Shown here piece by piece: positions 1 to 10,364 of a stretch of 64,000 nt of DNA (positions are counted from its first letter, which is position 1; each line of letters opens with the position of its first letter). The DNA lies in the NCBI GenBank assembly GCA_013423325.1, contig BLJB01000104.1:63300-127299 (forward strand), read 5' to 3'. The stretch is from Usnea hakonensis (Eukaryota; Ascomycota; Lecanoromycetes; Lecanorales; Parmeliaceae). A model generated the notes under the pieces. The model searched no databases, had not been told where the DNA came from, and saw only the letters and a list, made by a program, of their open reading frames with translations. A program made the translations under genes and the position numbers.

Positions 1-1598
1 AGTAAGCCTAGACCGTGATTAACGCCCTATAGACGGGCGCCCGGAAGCTAAAGGGCTTCCCCCTATCGGAATACGAACTACGTAATAATAGGGTCTACTT
101 TAGAGATAGGCTCTTTATCTCTAATAACGACGAGCTACGCTTACGCCTCGTTAAACTCGCTTATAATACGCCTATAGCGGGTTACCTAGGCCGTACTAAA
201 ACCTACGAGGTTTTGATCCGCTTATACTACTGGCCGGGAATTTCTAACTTCGTAAAATAATTCGTCGCTAACTACCATGACTACGCCCGTGCCAAAGTCT
301 CCTATAAGAAGTATCTAGGACTTTTGAGGCCTCTGTCTATACCACGGAGGCGATAGGCCTATATCTCGATAGATTTTATCGTCGGGTTACCCCTAAGTAT
401 CGACTATTACGGCTAGGAGTACGTTAATATCCTCGTAATCACGGACCGGTTAATAAAAAATGGTAAAATATATCCCTATAAATAGAATTATAGTCGAAGA
501 TACGGCCCGTGCCTTCTATCTTTACGTCTAGAAGGACTACGGGCTCCCTTACGATTTCATTATCGACCGGGGTACGCAGTTCGAGAGCTATTTCTGGTAC
601 GAACTATATACCCGTTACGGAATCAAGGCTAGCCTCTCTACCGCCTTCCACCTAGAAACGGACGGCTAGACCGAGCGAGCTAACGTAGTGCTAGAACAGT
701 ACCTAAGGGTCTTTATAAACTTCCTCTAAGACGACTAGGCAAAATGGCTCCCTTCGGCCGAATTCGCCGCTAATAACCACCTCTCGGAAGCTACCTAGTT
801 CACCTTATTCTTCGCAAATTCAGGCTAGTACCCCCGTATAGGTTTTAAACCTAGCTCCTACTAGAAAGATCGCATTATGAACTACCGGCAACTCGAGGAC
901 CGGCTATACGCTAACGGCTTCGCCCTATAAATAGACCGTATTAACGAAATTATAAGCGCCTAAATAATACTTGCCTAGGCCTCCTAAGAAGAATTCGCTA
1001 ACCGAAACTAATAACCCGCGCCTAAATACTAAGCCCGTAACTTAGTATAGCTAGACGCTAGAAATCTATAGCTCTAGCGCACCTCTAAAAAGCTCTTAGA
1101 GAAATTTAAGGGGCCCTTCCCTATTATTAAGAGTATTAGAACTTATACTTACTAACTAGAGCTCCCCCCGAGTTGGTCCTATTACGACGTCTTTTATATT
1201 AACCTCTTGCGATCTATAGCCTCCGACCTAGTCTCTAGCTAAGCCCCCCCGGTCCCGTTTCCTTCCCTCGACGCCCGAAATCGAGACGTCTAGGTCGTCG
1301 AGTTAATCGAGGATAGCAAAATAGAGCGCGGTACCCTAAAATTTAGAGTTAAATAGGAAGATATTTACTACTATACTTAGGAATCTCTTAAATACGTTTA
1401 TACGGCCTCTAAGGCCCTAGATAACTATTTTGAATAATACCTAGAACGCGCTGGCTATGCTACTTAGACCGTATATAAAGAAAACCCTAACGATTTCGAT
1501 ATAGAGTCTAATTCCGATCTAGAAGACGACTTATTCATACCTACCCACTTAGAAAGTGCCGAATCTAAATCGTCCGGAGTCCGATCTTAGGGGGGGGG
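1..1598 (+). mobile_element. Decayed Ty3/gypsy-like retrotransposon, pol 3' part (integrase, chromodomain)
   Basis: Broken plus-strand reading frames still read as the end of a gypsy Pol protein. Around 190-240 there is the stretch before the integrase core (YLGRTKTYEVLIRLYYWPGI). Near 360-480 lies the integrase core start (YISIDFIVGLPLS, then NILVITDRL). Near 1340-1450 there is a chromodomain-like segment (FRVKWE...), as in chromoviruses. Many in-frame TAG/TAA codons stand where CAG, CAA or TGG would be expected, and CpA and TpG are nearly absent, which is the RIP pattern. The element runs off the left edge, so gag, protease, RT and RNase H are not visible. It is surely not functional. Confidence 0.8.
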
Positions 1599-1860
1599 TA
1601 CTATTACGGTTTCTCAATATATATATAGTATATAACATTCAAATCAATATTCACTTATTCTAAATACACACATCGATTACTAGCGTACGGGGTACGGGTA
1701 TTTAAAGGGCAAATCTCTCGAGCGAACTCTCTTTCTCTTTCTTTCCTCTTCGTGTTCGTCTTGTATAACTAGCCTCCACTATAGTTAGCAGAGCCAAATC
1801 ATCAACACCAACCCGTGCGCCCGTAGATCTCAGTCTAAACCTTGACACAAATACTATTAC
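1599..1860 (+). repeat. Probable 3' LTR of the gypsy-like element
   Basis: A run of nine G (polypurine-tract-like, 1591-1599) is followed by a segment beginning TACTATTACGG and ending ATACTATTAC. It contains a TATA-like TATTTAAAGGG near 1700 and a pyrimidine-rich stretch after it. Position after the chromodomain, the purine tract and the matching ends all fit a 3' LTR of about 260 bases. The usual TG...CA ends seem altered by RIP. The 5' LTR lies outside the window, so the ends are approximate. Confidence 0.6.
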
Positions 1861-2594
1861 TCGGTCCATATTTAGTTCCCTAATAATAGATTAGTAAATT
1901 ACTATTATAATATTTATTATTTAATAAATAGCGTTAAAAAATAAGACTTAGATAAACTATAATAACGATAGCGAGCTTTAAAATTTTAATAGATAGTAAA
2001 TATATAGAGAAATATCTATTATCTATATATATATAAGGCGTTAGGATAAGTATTTAGCTATTTAGATGCTAGAAGCAAATGCCAAGCCCTTTAGTTCTTG
2101 CCTATCTTACGGAGGTACCTTACTTCTCAATGATCAAATGGTTCAAGTGCAATTCATGCACCGTGTGAACGGGAAATACATGCATTGCCTGGGTAAAATT
2201 CAATATCGACACTTCACCAATAATCTTCTCCAAAAGGTCTCCCCGGCGTTTACTCATTTCTAGCTAACACGGAATCAATTCCAGGAATAAAGTACCTTGT
2301 TACAAAGTCGGGCCGCTTCAGCGCCATTTTCACGGAGCGCTGTACGAGCATGATTCAAATGAGTTGCTCGCGTAGGTATCCCACTTACGCGAACGGCATC
2401 ATCATGCAGCGGTCGGTGCGAATTGTAGCGCTACATCTCATCGTGTATCCTGCCAATGCAGACAAGCCGCTATATAATACTTTCTTGAGTGGAGCTGGAG
2501 AAGAAACCCTCCCACAACATCGGACATTTAACATTTCTTTCAAACCTACTCACAAAATACTCAACTTCAATCTTCAATTTTCCCTCTGCCCGCA
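1861..2594. promoter_or_regulatory. AT-rich junction and P450 upstream region
   Basis: 1861-2060 is AT-rich DNA at the edge of the RIP-affected retrotransposon. From about 2060 the base composition becomes that of the gene-containing DNA. This stretch carries a CGGGCCG palindrome at 2309-2315 and a TATA-like TATATAATAC at 2471-2480, about 120 bases before the P450 ATG. Two short open frames (2066-2263, 2350-2607) show no recognisable protein and are probably chance. Confidence 0.5.
2309..2315. promoter_or_regulatory. Candidate cluster operator CGGNCCG (P450 promoter)
   Basis: CGGGCCG, in the context TCGGGCCGC, 280 bases upstream of the P450 start. It belongs to a set of CGG-N-CCG palindromes found in every biosynthetic promoter of the cluster. 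Binding by the AflR-like Zn2Cys6 protein (17339-18809) is inferred. Confidence 0.5.
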
Positions 2595-4539
2595 ATGGAG
2601 ACTTTAAGATCTGAGAAGGGTATTGCTCTGTTGTCGTTGCCGTCACTGCTGGTGCTGGCTATCGTCGGCTACTCCATTCATTGTATTGCACAATACGCTC
2701 CTCTACGCCAATTCAAGGGGCCTCGTACATCAGGCTTCTCTAAATTATGGTTGCTCAAGGTCATGCGTTCGGGAAGAATGCATCTGTCATTTACAGAAGC
2801 AAATAAGAAACACGGTATGCCAGATGTTAACGTCTCTCGTTAACAATATAAAGCGACGTGTTTTCGTCAAATTCTCTAGCACACATGATTCCTCCATGAT
2901 GTCATCTCGTCTTCATCTGGATTCTAACTGTTAGTTTTCTCACTCCTCAGGCCGCTTTACCAGAATTGGCCCTCAGACGCTGTTAGTCAGCGATGTCGAC
3001 TATATTCGCAAAGTAAACGCCCGAGGTAGCACTTACAGCCGTTCCGACTGGTACAAGGGCGGCCGTTTTGTACCCAACGAGGATACTCTTTTAAGTATGA
3101 CCGACGACAATGAGCACAAGGCTTTGCGTCACAAAATGGCCCCAGGGGTGCGATCCAGATTCTGCTGCATTTCCACACATCAACCACTAAGTCTTGTCCC
3201 AGTTCAATACTCACACGGAGAACAATCGCGTAGAGGGCAGCATCGATAGCCAAGTGACCGTTCTACTCGATCTGATCCGCTCCAAGTACGTCTCAACGCC
3301 ACAAAGCGGCACCAAGGCCATGGACTGGGGGTATGTAGCTAGCTATTTTGGTATTGACTCTATCTGCGACATCGCCTTCAGCGAGCCGCTAGGTGATCTG
3401 GAGTCAGATGAGGACAAGTATAATTTCCTGCACAATATGGAAGCAAACTTACCCACCATGTCGGTCTTCTCTTGCTACAACTGGATGCTCAAGCTTCTGC
3501 AAATGCCTGCTGTGGCCCGCTATTGTGCTCCTAGCCCGGATGACCTGAGTCCATTTGGACATGTCATGGGGTAAGGCTTCCTTCGATATCTTCACGTGAT
3601 CCTTCTGCACCAGTATCATTGCCTCAAAATTCCTTTCTCGAGTAACCATGTTCAATGCTGAGTCGGCACCTCGCTTACGAATGTCCAGTTTCGCCCGCCG
3701 CCAATCTTCGAACCGCTACGGCGCAAACAAAGTCCACCGTACAGACATGATGCATTCTTTCATCCAGCACGGCATGACACCCGGTGAAGCCGAGCGCGGT
3801 GGACTCCTCCAGCTCGTCGCCGGCTCCGACACCACCGCCACCGCCCTCCGCGCCGCGGTCCTTTTCGTCGCCACCTCTCCTGTCGTCCTCGCTCGCATGC
3901 GCATTGAAATGGCCAACGCCGGTATCTCGCCCCACCGTGACACAAAAACCATCATTGCCAGCTCCAAGGCCCGCTCCATCCCGTACCTCCTTGCCGTCAT
4001 CAGAGAGGCGCTGCGCCTACATCCTCCGGTTGTCGGGGCATTGGAGAAGCAGGCAGGCAAAGAAGGCGATACTTTGCCGGACGGAAGGCGCATCCCTCCT
4101 GGGACCAAGATCCAGGTCAGCACCTGGGCAATTCTCAGGGACCCAGAGGTTTACGGCGCGGATGCGGATTGCTTCCGGCCGGAGAGGTGGTTGGAGGTCG
4201 GTGAGGAGAGCGAGCAGAGGCGCCGGATGGATAGGAGTACGGAATTAGTGTTCAGTGCGGGCAGATTCATCTGCATGGGCAGGGATATTGCGCTGACGCA
4301 GCTGCTGAAGGTGGTCTGTGAGGTCAGTCGCTTATCGTCCGTTCCTGTCCTTTTGTGTCTCCTTTCTGCCCTCCCAACGACTCGTATGGCTGATTCATAT
4401 TCAGCTCTTCTACCGTTTCGACATCACGGTCATCAATCCCGAAAAACCGTGGCATAGCGTCAGCTATGGGATCTTCTGTCAGCACGATCAGTGGGTGCGT
4501 GTCACGGAGCGGAATCTGAACAACGAGAGGGCTTCGTAA
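2595..4539 (+). CDS. Cytochrome P450 monooxygenase, GliC/GliF/pisatin-demethylase-like
   Basis: Heme-thiolate monooxygenase, probably ER-anchored, likely hydroxylating the cluster product. Exons 2595-2814, 2951-3147, 3203-3570, 3689-4322, 4405-4539 give 517 residues, a normal P450 length. A membrane anchor spans about residues 9-35. The I-helix motif AGSDTT is at 306-311, ExxR at E368-R371 and PERW at 426-429. The heme loop FSAGRFICMG has Cys457 as axial ligand. The N-terminal half (KMAPG, then a YFGIDSICDIAFSEPLG block) fits the pisatin demethylase/GliC group. All catalytic motifs are intact. Introns are 136, 55, 118 and 82 bases, with GT-AG ends. It is the leftmost gene of the cluster, next to the decayed retrotransposon. 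A CGGGCCG site lies 280 bases upstream. Substrate unknown; family assignment is firm, the exact subfamily is not. Confidence 0.9.
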
Positions 4540-5302
4540 TGGATCGAGTGAGCGGTTGTCTTTCGCTCTACAGGCGGTCGCCAAGAACAACAATTAACAA
4601 GTATAGACCGTATCGAAAACACGCATTGACGACATTTACAGCTCTCGATCAAGATTTCATTGTCGGGCGTTGCTTCGTCCCGACTCATGCATGAATAGCC
4701 CAATCCAAGCATTCACATCTGATAAACAACACACAAGAAGGAAATTTGATCTCGTCTTCGTTTCTCAAGCTTGCTGCAACCAAAGTAGCTAGTGTCGCAG
4801 TGCTTCTTACAAACAAAAGTCCCCATGAACAAATCTCTCATCTCCTACAAACCCCCGCCCTTCCCCTCACTCCCCAGCGAGAAAGAAGCACCCAACTAAG
4901 CGATCCATCCAATTCCGCCGCTGCTTTTCCAAACTCCACCACGTGAAGTAATGCTAGATCATCAAGCAGTAAAAGGCGCTTTCCAATCCGTCCTATTCCG
5001 AAGCAGCACAATTCGATCTAAGTTAATCATGTATCTGGGCACTACGTTTATGACTTCTTAGGAAGAAGAAAAGGCAGACAGGCATTAAGTAAGTAATCTG
5101 ATAGTCAAAAAAAAGAAAAAATCACTCGAATATCACCCCACATCCTTTGCCCCCAAAGTTCAAGTGTCTAAGTCCATTTTTCCTCTCTACAAAACCCCAA
5201 AGCCTCCTTTCCCCCCCCCCCCCCCAAAACCCCCCCCCCCCAATCCCCAANNCAAAACCCCCAAACCCCCCTTCCCCCCCCCCCCCCCAAAATCCCACCA
5301 CC
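4540..5302. other. Intergenic region between P450 and GST ends, with poly-C tract and Ns
   Basis: This is a tail-to-tail interval. The only structure I see is a cytosine homopolymer-rich stretch at about 5210-5290 that contains two unresolved bases (5251-5252), so the assembly may be uncertain there. No coding sequence is recognisable. Confidence 0.6.
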
Positions 5303-6784
5303 TCAATGCCCAAACCCCTTCGCCCTCTCCATAATCTCCCTAACCGCCTTCCTCTCCAACATCCTTCGACTCCACCCCTCAATAGCCGGCCAGTCCTTGA
5401 TATCGACGCCCAGGAAGCCGAACATCCAGGGCATGGCGAAGGGGAAATAGGACAGGTCGGCGAGGGTGGGACGGTCTTTGAGGGCGATGTATTGCTGGTC
5501 TGGGAGGCGGAGGCGTTGTTCGAGGATGTCCCATTGGCGGATTGTGTTTTGGTGGAGTCTGTTGGGGTGGGGGAAGGGGGGCTGGTAAGCTGGGTGTAGA
5601 AAGGGGGTTTTCTTTTTTTTTTCCAGGAAATGATGAATGATGGAAACGATTCAGAGGGTGAAGAGGGAATGAGAAATGAAAGGACAACGTACTTCTTGAT
5701 CGTCTTGGGCAGCTGCTCCGGGTTCGCGCGCGTTGGATACCCACGCAGGAAATAGAGCCAATACTTGGCCGTGGCCCTATGTAGAACGATCAAGTACCTC
5801 AGTCAGCCGGGGGAGGAAAAAAAGAAAGAAAAAAACGAAAAAATTCACCAAACTCATATGGGTAGGGGGGAAAAAAAGAAGAAAAAAAAAAAAAAAAACC
5901 ACAATCTCACCCAATCCCCGCCGTCTGATACGCCGTCCAAGCCAACACGTTCCCCCTCTCAAACGCCGTCCTCCCCGTCCACGCCCCCCCACCATCGAAC
6001 CGATCCGCCAAATACTGCAAACAGGCCGTCCCCTCAAACACAATCACCTCCTGCCCCGTCACCGCGTCCCGGTCCTTGAGCGCGGGCACCATGCGCTCGG
6101 GGTGGATCTTGTAGGCCCATTGGGTCTTGGTGTCGATGCAGCAGAAGACGTGCGGGAAGCCCAGCTCGACGGCTAGGATGAGGGGTTTTATGTAGTTGAT
6201 GTAGGAGGTTTCGTCGGCTGGGAGGGGGAGGGGGGGGTTAGATTGGGGGGGGTAGGAGGGGGAGGGGGGAGGAGAAGTTTACCTTTTATGATGTAGAGGA
6301 TTACGCGGCCGTCGTATTCCATGTCGCCGATTACGACTTCGCCGTTGATGGGTTCGCTATTGAGGGCACCTTGGTTGGCGTTTTTGCTATTGGGATTGGT
6401 TTGTAGGGTTTGTGGATCGGTGTGCTCCATATCGCCGTTAACGGTATCGTCATTGGTATGATCGTCAAGGCTTGGTGGTTCCTCATACTCCATGTCGCCA
6501 ATGACGGCTTCGCCATTGACGGCACTTGCATCGACATGTTTGCCATTGGTATTGGCCTGTAGGTTCTGTGGATCAGTGTGTTCCATATCGCCGCTAACAA
6601 CTTTGTCCTTGGTATTCCCTGCGAGGCTTGGGGGTTCGCTGTGCTCCATAGCGCCTTGGCCGGATTCTCCATCGACAACTTCCCCAATTGAAAGGGCCTT
6701 TAGGCTTTGGCCGCCATTGACATCCACGCCGCCGTTAAGAACTTCGCCACTGGTATGGGCTTCTGAGCCTTGGGATTCCGCCAT
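5303..6784 (-). CDS. Glutathione S-transferase, GliG-like, with a repetitive N-terminal extension
   Basis: Likely couples glutathione to an activated cluster intermediate, the sulfur-entry step in ETP pathways. Minus-strand exons 6283-6784, 5911-6217, 5693-5776 and 5303-5558 give 382 residues. The GST fold starts near residue 155 (MEYDGRVILYIIK), runs through the thioredoxin-like half (VFEGTACLQYLADRFD) and the helical half (IRQWDILEQRL, RPTLADLSYFPFAMPWMFG) and ends KGFGH. That part is about 228 residues, normal for GliG/SirG. The first ~154 residues are unusual: acidic, Asn/Gly-rich, with GDMEH/GDMEY units at 65, 96, 117 and 153. The last repeat unit is the GST domain's own start, so the native start may be M156. 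Poly-A lies in intron 2 and poly-C just beyond the stop codon. Neighbouring O-methyltransferase is on the same strand. Confidence 0.87.
6392..6598 (-). repeat. Internal coding repeat in GST N-terminal extension
   Basis: DNA encoding roughly residues 63-131 of the GST protein repeats. GDMEHTDPQxLQxN occurs twice (residues 65 and 117), with GDMEYEEPPSL between them (96) and a related AMEHSEPPSL before them (45). The units alternate between an H form and a Y form and lead into GDMEY at the start of the GST fold. Confidence 0.75.
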
Positions 6785-7138
6785 CGAGGTTTACTTGTTG
6801 GCGTTGGGGTGGGTGATTGGGGAAGCAGCTCGACGACCGAGGCCAGTTATACTTGTCATTGGCCTCGCTCTTCCGGGCGGTACTTCGCATCAGGATACAT
6901 CGAACGGGCCGATGGCGACGTACTACGACTACAGCTACTGGATGTTCACTGGAGTTGAGTCATCCGTCGACATAACCGATGGGGTGCATTACGATTATAG
7001 ACTACGAATGATCATCAGCGGAAAACGCGCGTCTTGAATCGATGAGACGTGTACCACTAGAAATACGGCTGTTCTCAAGACAAATCAAGCAGCAGCTAAA
7101 GGTGTGTCTCTTTGTCTTTTGATCCCTTGACCCATCGT
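6785..7138. promoter_or_regulatory. GST promoter region
   Basis: Interval between the GST start and the end of the O-methyltransferase gene, both on the minus strand. It carries one CGGGCCG palindrome (6905-6911). No recognisable protein: open frames crossing here are shadows. Confidence 0.55.
6905..6911. promoter_or_regulatory. Candidate cluster operator CGGNCCG (GST promoter)
   Basis: CGGGCCG in the context ACGGGCCGAT, about 120 bases upstream of the GST start codon. Same palindrome as in the other cluster promoters. Confidence 0.5.
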
Positions 7139-8447
7139 CTATGGAATGAGTTCGATGGCTTGCACCCATGAATTCCTCATGGGAAAAATACCGTTCACCT
7201 TCCACCCAGCAAGGTCAGCCAGCTTCCGCCACTCGGCCTCTGTCCGCTCCTGGCCGTTTGCCGTCATCATCATGTTAATATCGCCATACCTCGACAGTCG
7301 TCCGATTCGACCATCCGACAAAATCGACTCCAGCACAATCAAACGGCTCTTTTCCCCCTTGTGAATAGCACGCCGAATATTCTTCAAAATCAACACTGCA
7401 TTTTCGTCCTTCCAGTCATGTAAAACCCATTTCATGACGTACACCTCGAATCCTGGAATCCATTCCATAAAGTCGCCTGGAATCAGGAACTGGCTTGGAA
7501 CCCTATCTTCCAAGTCTTCGAATTGGCCGCCTTTGAGAAAGAATGGTTTGATGTGGTCAATAACCCCTTTGAGATCTAGGATGCCTCCACGCATTGTCTC
7601 GTACTTTCGAAGCAACGACACAAGAAGTCCACCTCCACCACCTCCAATGTCAAGCACCGCCTTGTCCGCGATCTCCTCCCATGGGTAATCTGCAAGTACT
7701 CCAGGAGCCATGGCCGTGGCACCACCACTAAGAGTGCGATGGAGCTGCGGTACCCATCCTTGAGACTGAAAGTAGGTGAACATGTTGTCCTCGGTGTCAT
7801 AGTTGATTTGAGCGCCCCAGCGAGTTTGGCTACTCTGAATCGACTTGGGGATACCGCGAGCGATGTCGTAGAATTGGTTGCCGTAAAGCTCAACCCAGTT
7901 GTGCCATTGACTCCAATGGTCGGAATAGAGGAGCTCGGACACATGGTTAGCGGCATAAGTATCTTTAGAGACGTCGTATTTGAAGATACCGTTGTTGTAA
8001 AGAGGTTTCAGAATTTGAGAGAGGCGCTGCGGATTGGCAGAGCATTCTGAAGCTAGTTCTCCGAGGGTCTTTGGGCCTTTAGCAAGAATGTCTGCGATTC
8101 TGAGCTCGACAGCTGCGACAAGACATTTGGTGTTTGTGTAGCCTGCGCCACAGGTCAAAAGTCGAGCGTGGAACAGCGCCAGAGTGTCTGTATATGGCGA
8201 CCGAGAGCAAGCTTGACGTACCTAGGAAATGGTCTGCAAGAACCAAGTGACCTGGTTGCAAGAGAAGATCGAGCTCGCCCAGCAGGTCGACAGCTTCGGC
8301 TGCCAAGGCTGCCATTTTCTTATCCGGAAGCTGCTTTGTGTCATGGAGGGCGGCCATCAAATCTGTCCTTATGGCATCGCTGTTCAAAGTCTTCAGCGAG
8401 ACCTTTAAATCTTCGATCAGTACATTTAGAGTATCTACTGCCGCCAT
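7139..8447 (-). CDS. SAM-dependent O-methyltransferase, GliM-like
   Basis: Class I plant/fungal O-methyltransferase that would methylate a hydroxyl of the cluster product using SAM. Minus-strand exons 8222-8447 and 7139-8142 with a 79-base intron give 409 residues, the usual length. The N-terminal dimerisation/winged-helix part runs to about residue 180 (e.g. KTLGELASECSANPQRL). The SAM-binding glycine motif is at 240-247, an all-Gly variant (DIGGGGGG) where DxGGGxG is typical. The general-base histidine is H317 in VLHDW. The domain is complete to the end (SWVQAIELIP). It lies head-to-head with the GliT-like gene; their shared 593-base promoter carries a TCGGTCCGA palindrome. Substrate unknown. 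Confidence 0.9.
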
Positions 8448-9040
8448 TTCTGTGGCCGTTTGGAATGGTCAGAGGTGAGTGTGCTTTCTTCAGGTGGCCA
8501 GACAAGAATATAGTCGGAATATGATATGTACAGGGACATGAAGACGACGGGTGAAGAAGAGTAGTTTTATCAATCAAGTATACCGTGGAAGCCGATGAGA
8601 GCTGTCAAAGTGAGGAAGCCGATTTCAGTGTCCCAAGACGGATATCTTACGGCACGCTGAGCCAGAAAATGGTGAGGTTCGATACAACAGACCACCAAGG
8701 GTCCGTGAGAATCGGACTGAAGATTGGATAGATAGATAGATATCCTCCTATCATCGTCCTCATTTAAAATCCCAACTCTATATACGGCCGTTGTAATAAT
8801 ACCGTATAATACGGTACTGTATTGTCAAAAATCTTTTGCTTCGGTCCGATCTATGGTTGCCGACATATTTCCCTTTTGTCTCCTTTTTCCTCATTCCCTA
8901 GCAAGAAGGATCCTTTTCCATCAAAACCTCAATATATGAATCTATACTTTCTACTCTCAAGTCTGCAGTTTACAATCACCCCTAGCTTTTTCACCAATAA
9001 CCTCACAAATCGTTTTCTTCCCTTCTTCGCTCAAGATACT
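8448..9040. promoter_or_regulatory. Bidirectional promoter, O-methyltransferase / GliT-like oxidase
   Basis: Divergent promoter of 593 bases. It contains a GATA tetranucleotide run near 8729-8742, a TATATACGG sequence near 8779 and a perfect TCGGTCCGA palindrome at 8841-8849. No coding sequence seen. Confidence 0.55.
8841..8849. promoter_or_regulatory. Candidate cluster operator TCGGTCCGA
   Basis: A 9-base perfect palindrome containing CGGTCCG, about 190 bases upstream of the GliT-like ATG and 394 upstream of the O-methyltransferase ATG. It is the same core found three times in the 30-base array at 14001-14067. Confidence 0.55.
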
Positions 9041-10144
9041 ATGGCTGTCAACCCCATCCTCGACGTCTTGATCATCGGCGGCGGCCCTGCAGGACTCTCA
9101 TGCGCCACTGGCCTAGCCCGACAACTCTATACAGCCGTCGTCTTCGACTCTGGCGTCTATCGTAACAGTTTGACAAAGCATATGCACAATGTCTTGACCT
9201 GGGATCATCGGGACCCGGCGGATTTCCGCCAAAAGGGCCGCGAGGATATTCTGAAACGATACTCCACCATCAACTTCCAAGACACCGAGATTCAGAGCGT
9301 AGCAAAGACGGAAAAGGGGCAGTTTGAGCTTGAGGACGTCCATGGAAGGAAGTGGACGGGAAAGAAGCTGGTATTAGCAACAGGGATAAGGGATGTGTAT
9401 CCCGACATCGAAGGATATGACGAGTGTTGGGGTCTAGGCATGTATGTTTCTCTGCACACGTGAAAACCCTCTTCCCGACGATTGTATTGAAGGACGTATG
9501 GTATGCCAGCAATCTGACGCTCGCCAGATTCCACTGCCTCTTCTGCCATGGCTACGAAGAAAAGAACGTCACCTCCGCCGGCGTCCTTGCCATAGGGGAC
9601 ATGAGTAATCCGCACGTGGCGCTTCACATAGCGCGGATGGCGAAGCGGCTGACCCCAAATGTGACAATATACACCGACGGAGCAGTGGATCTGGCGCAAC
9701 AGATGGCACAAATTGCTGTGAATGATGACATGGCGGTGGAGAGCCAGCGAATCACGCGCTTGAAGAAGGGCGCCGAGGGATCGTCGGTGATAATGCACTT
9801 TGAAAACGGAGACGTAATCACTCAGGGTTTTCTGGTGAGCTTCCTTCAACTCCACAGCTCCTTACCGTACTTGGGACATGGTGTGCTGATAGAATCAATA
9901 GGCCCACAAACCCAAGGGCGAAATCAGAGGACCGTTTGCGCAACAACTCGCACTGGAATTGACCGACCAAGGTGACATCAAGACCAGCGGCATGTTTTAC
10001 GAGGCCAGTGTGCCCGGCGTATTCGCGGTCGGAGACTGTGCAACGCCCATGAAAGCAGTCACCCAGGCTATAGCGATGGGTTCTTTTGGCGCGGGTGGGC
10101 TGGTGAGCCAGCTACAGGTTCCGGTGCCCAAGGCTGAAGTATAA
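9041..10144 (+). CDS. GliT-like dithiol oxidase (thioredoxin-reductase fold, FAD)
   Basis: FAD-dependent dithiol:disulfide oxidoreductase; relatives (GliT, SirT, HlmI) close the disulfide bridge of sulfur-containing metabolites and give self-protection. Exons 9041-9441, 9528-9834 and 9902-10144 (introns 86 and 67 bases) give 316 residues. The FAD dinucleotide motif GGGPAG is at 13-18, the redox pair C137-L-F-C140 follows the first intron in FHCLFCHGYEE, and the second FAD motif GVFAVGDCATP is near 275-285. The middle nucleotide-binding loop reads AIGDMSNPH, not a canonical GxGxxA, as expected for an oxidase that does not depend on NADPH (inference). Start chosen at MAVNPILDVLIIGGG; an upstream in-frame Met at 8938 would add an unlikely leader. 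Most diagnostic sulfur-chemistry gene here. Confidence 0.92.
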
Positions 10145-10364
10145 AACTGTACCCTTAGGATATGTGGATCAATACTCGCTCCTGCTGGTGGTGAATGGCC
10201 TTATTGCCAAGCATGAGTGCATGTTATGGCGTTGCTAGCGTTGCAGGACATCAGCTATCAATTTCCTTCTTAACAAGAAGTAACGCACAAAGTCATTACC
10301 TCTGGCAATCTTACCGTGATAAAACTCTCAAAACTCATTTCTGGCACCTGGCTGTGCCTAGCAC

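Noticed and set aside
441..511. CGGNCCG words in the decayed retrotransposon (near 442 and 505)
   Set aside because: They sit in former coding sequence of the element, far from any cluster start, and were left out of the operator set.
2066..2607. Two short open frames upstream of the P450
   Set aside because: No recognisable domains, they lie at the edge of the decayed element and in the P450 promoter, and no sequence features support coding.
8938..9040. Longer N-terminus for the GliT-like oxidase from upstream in-frame Met codons
   Set aside because: The added residues are not family-like and the FAD motif normally starts within about 10-15 residues of the N-terminus; MAVNPILDVLIIGGG fits.
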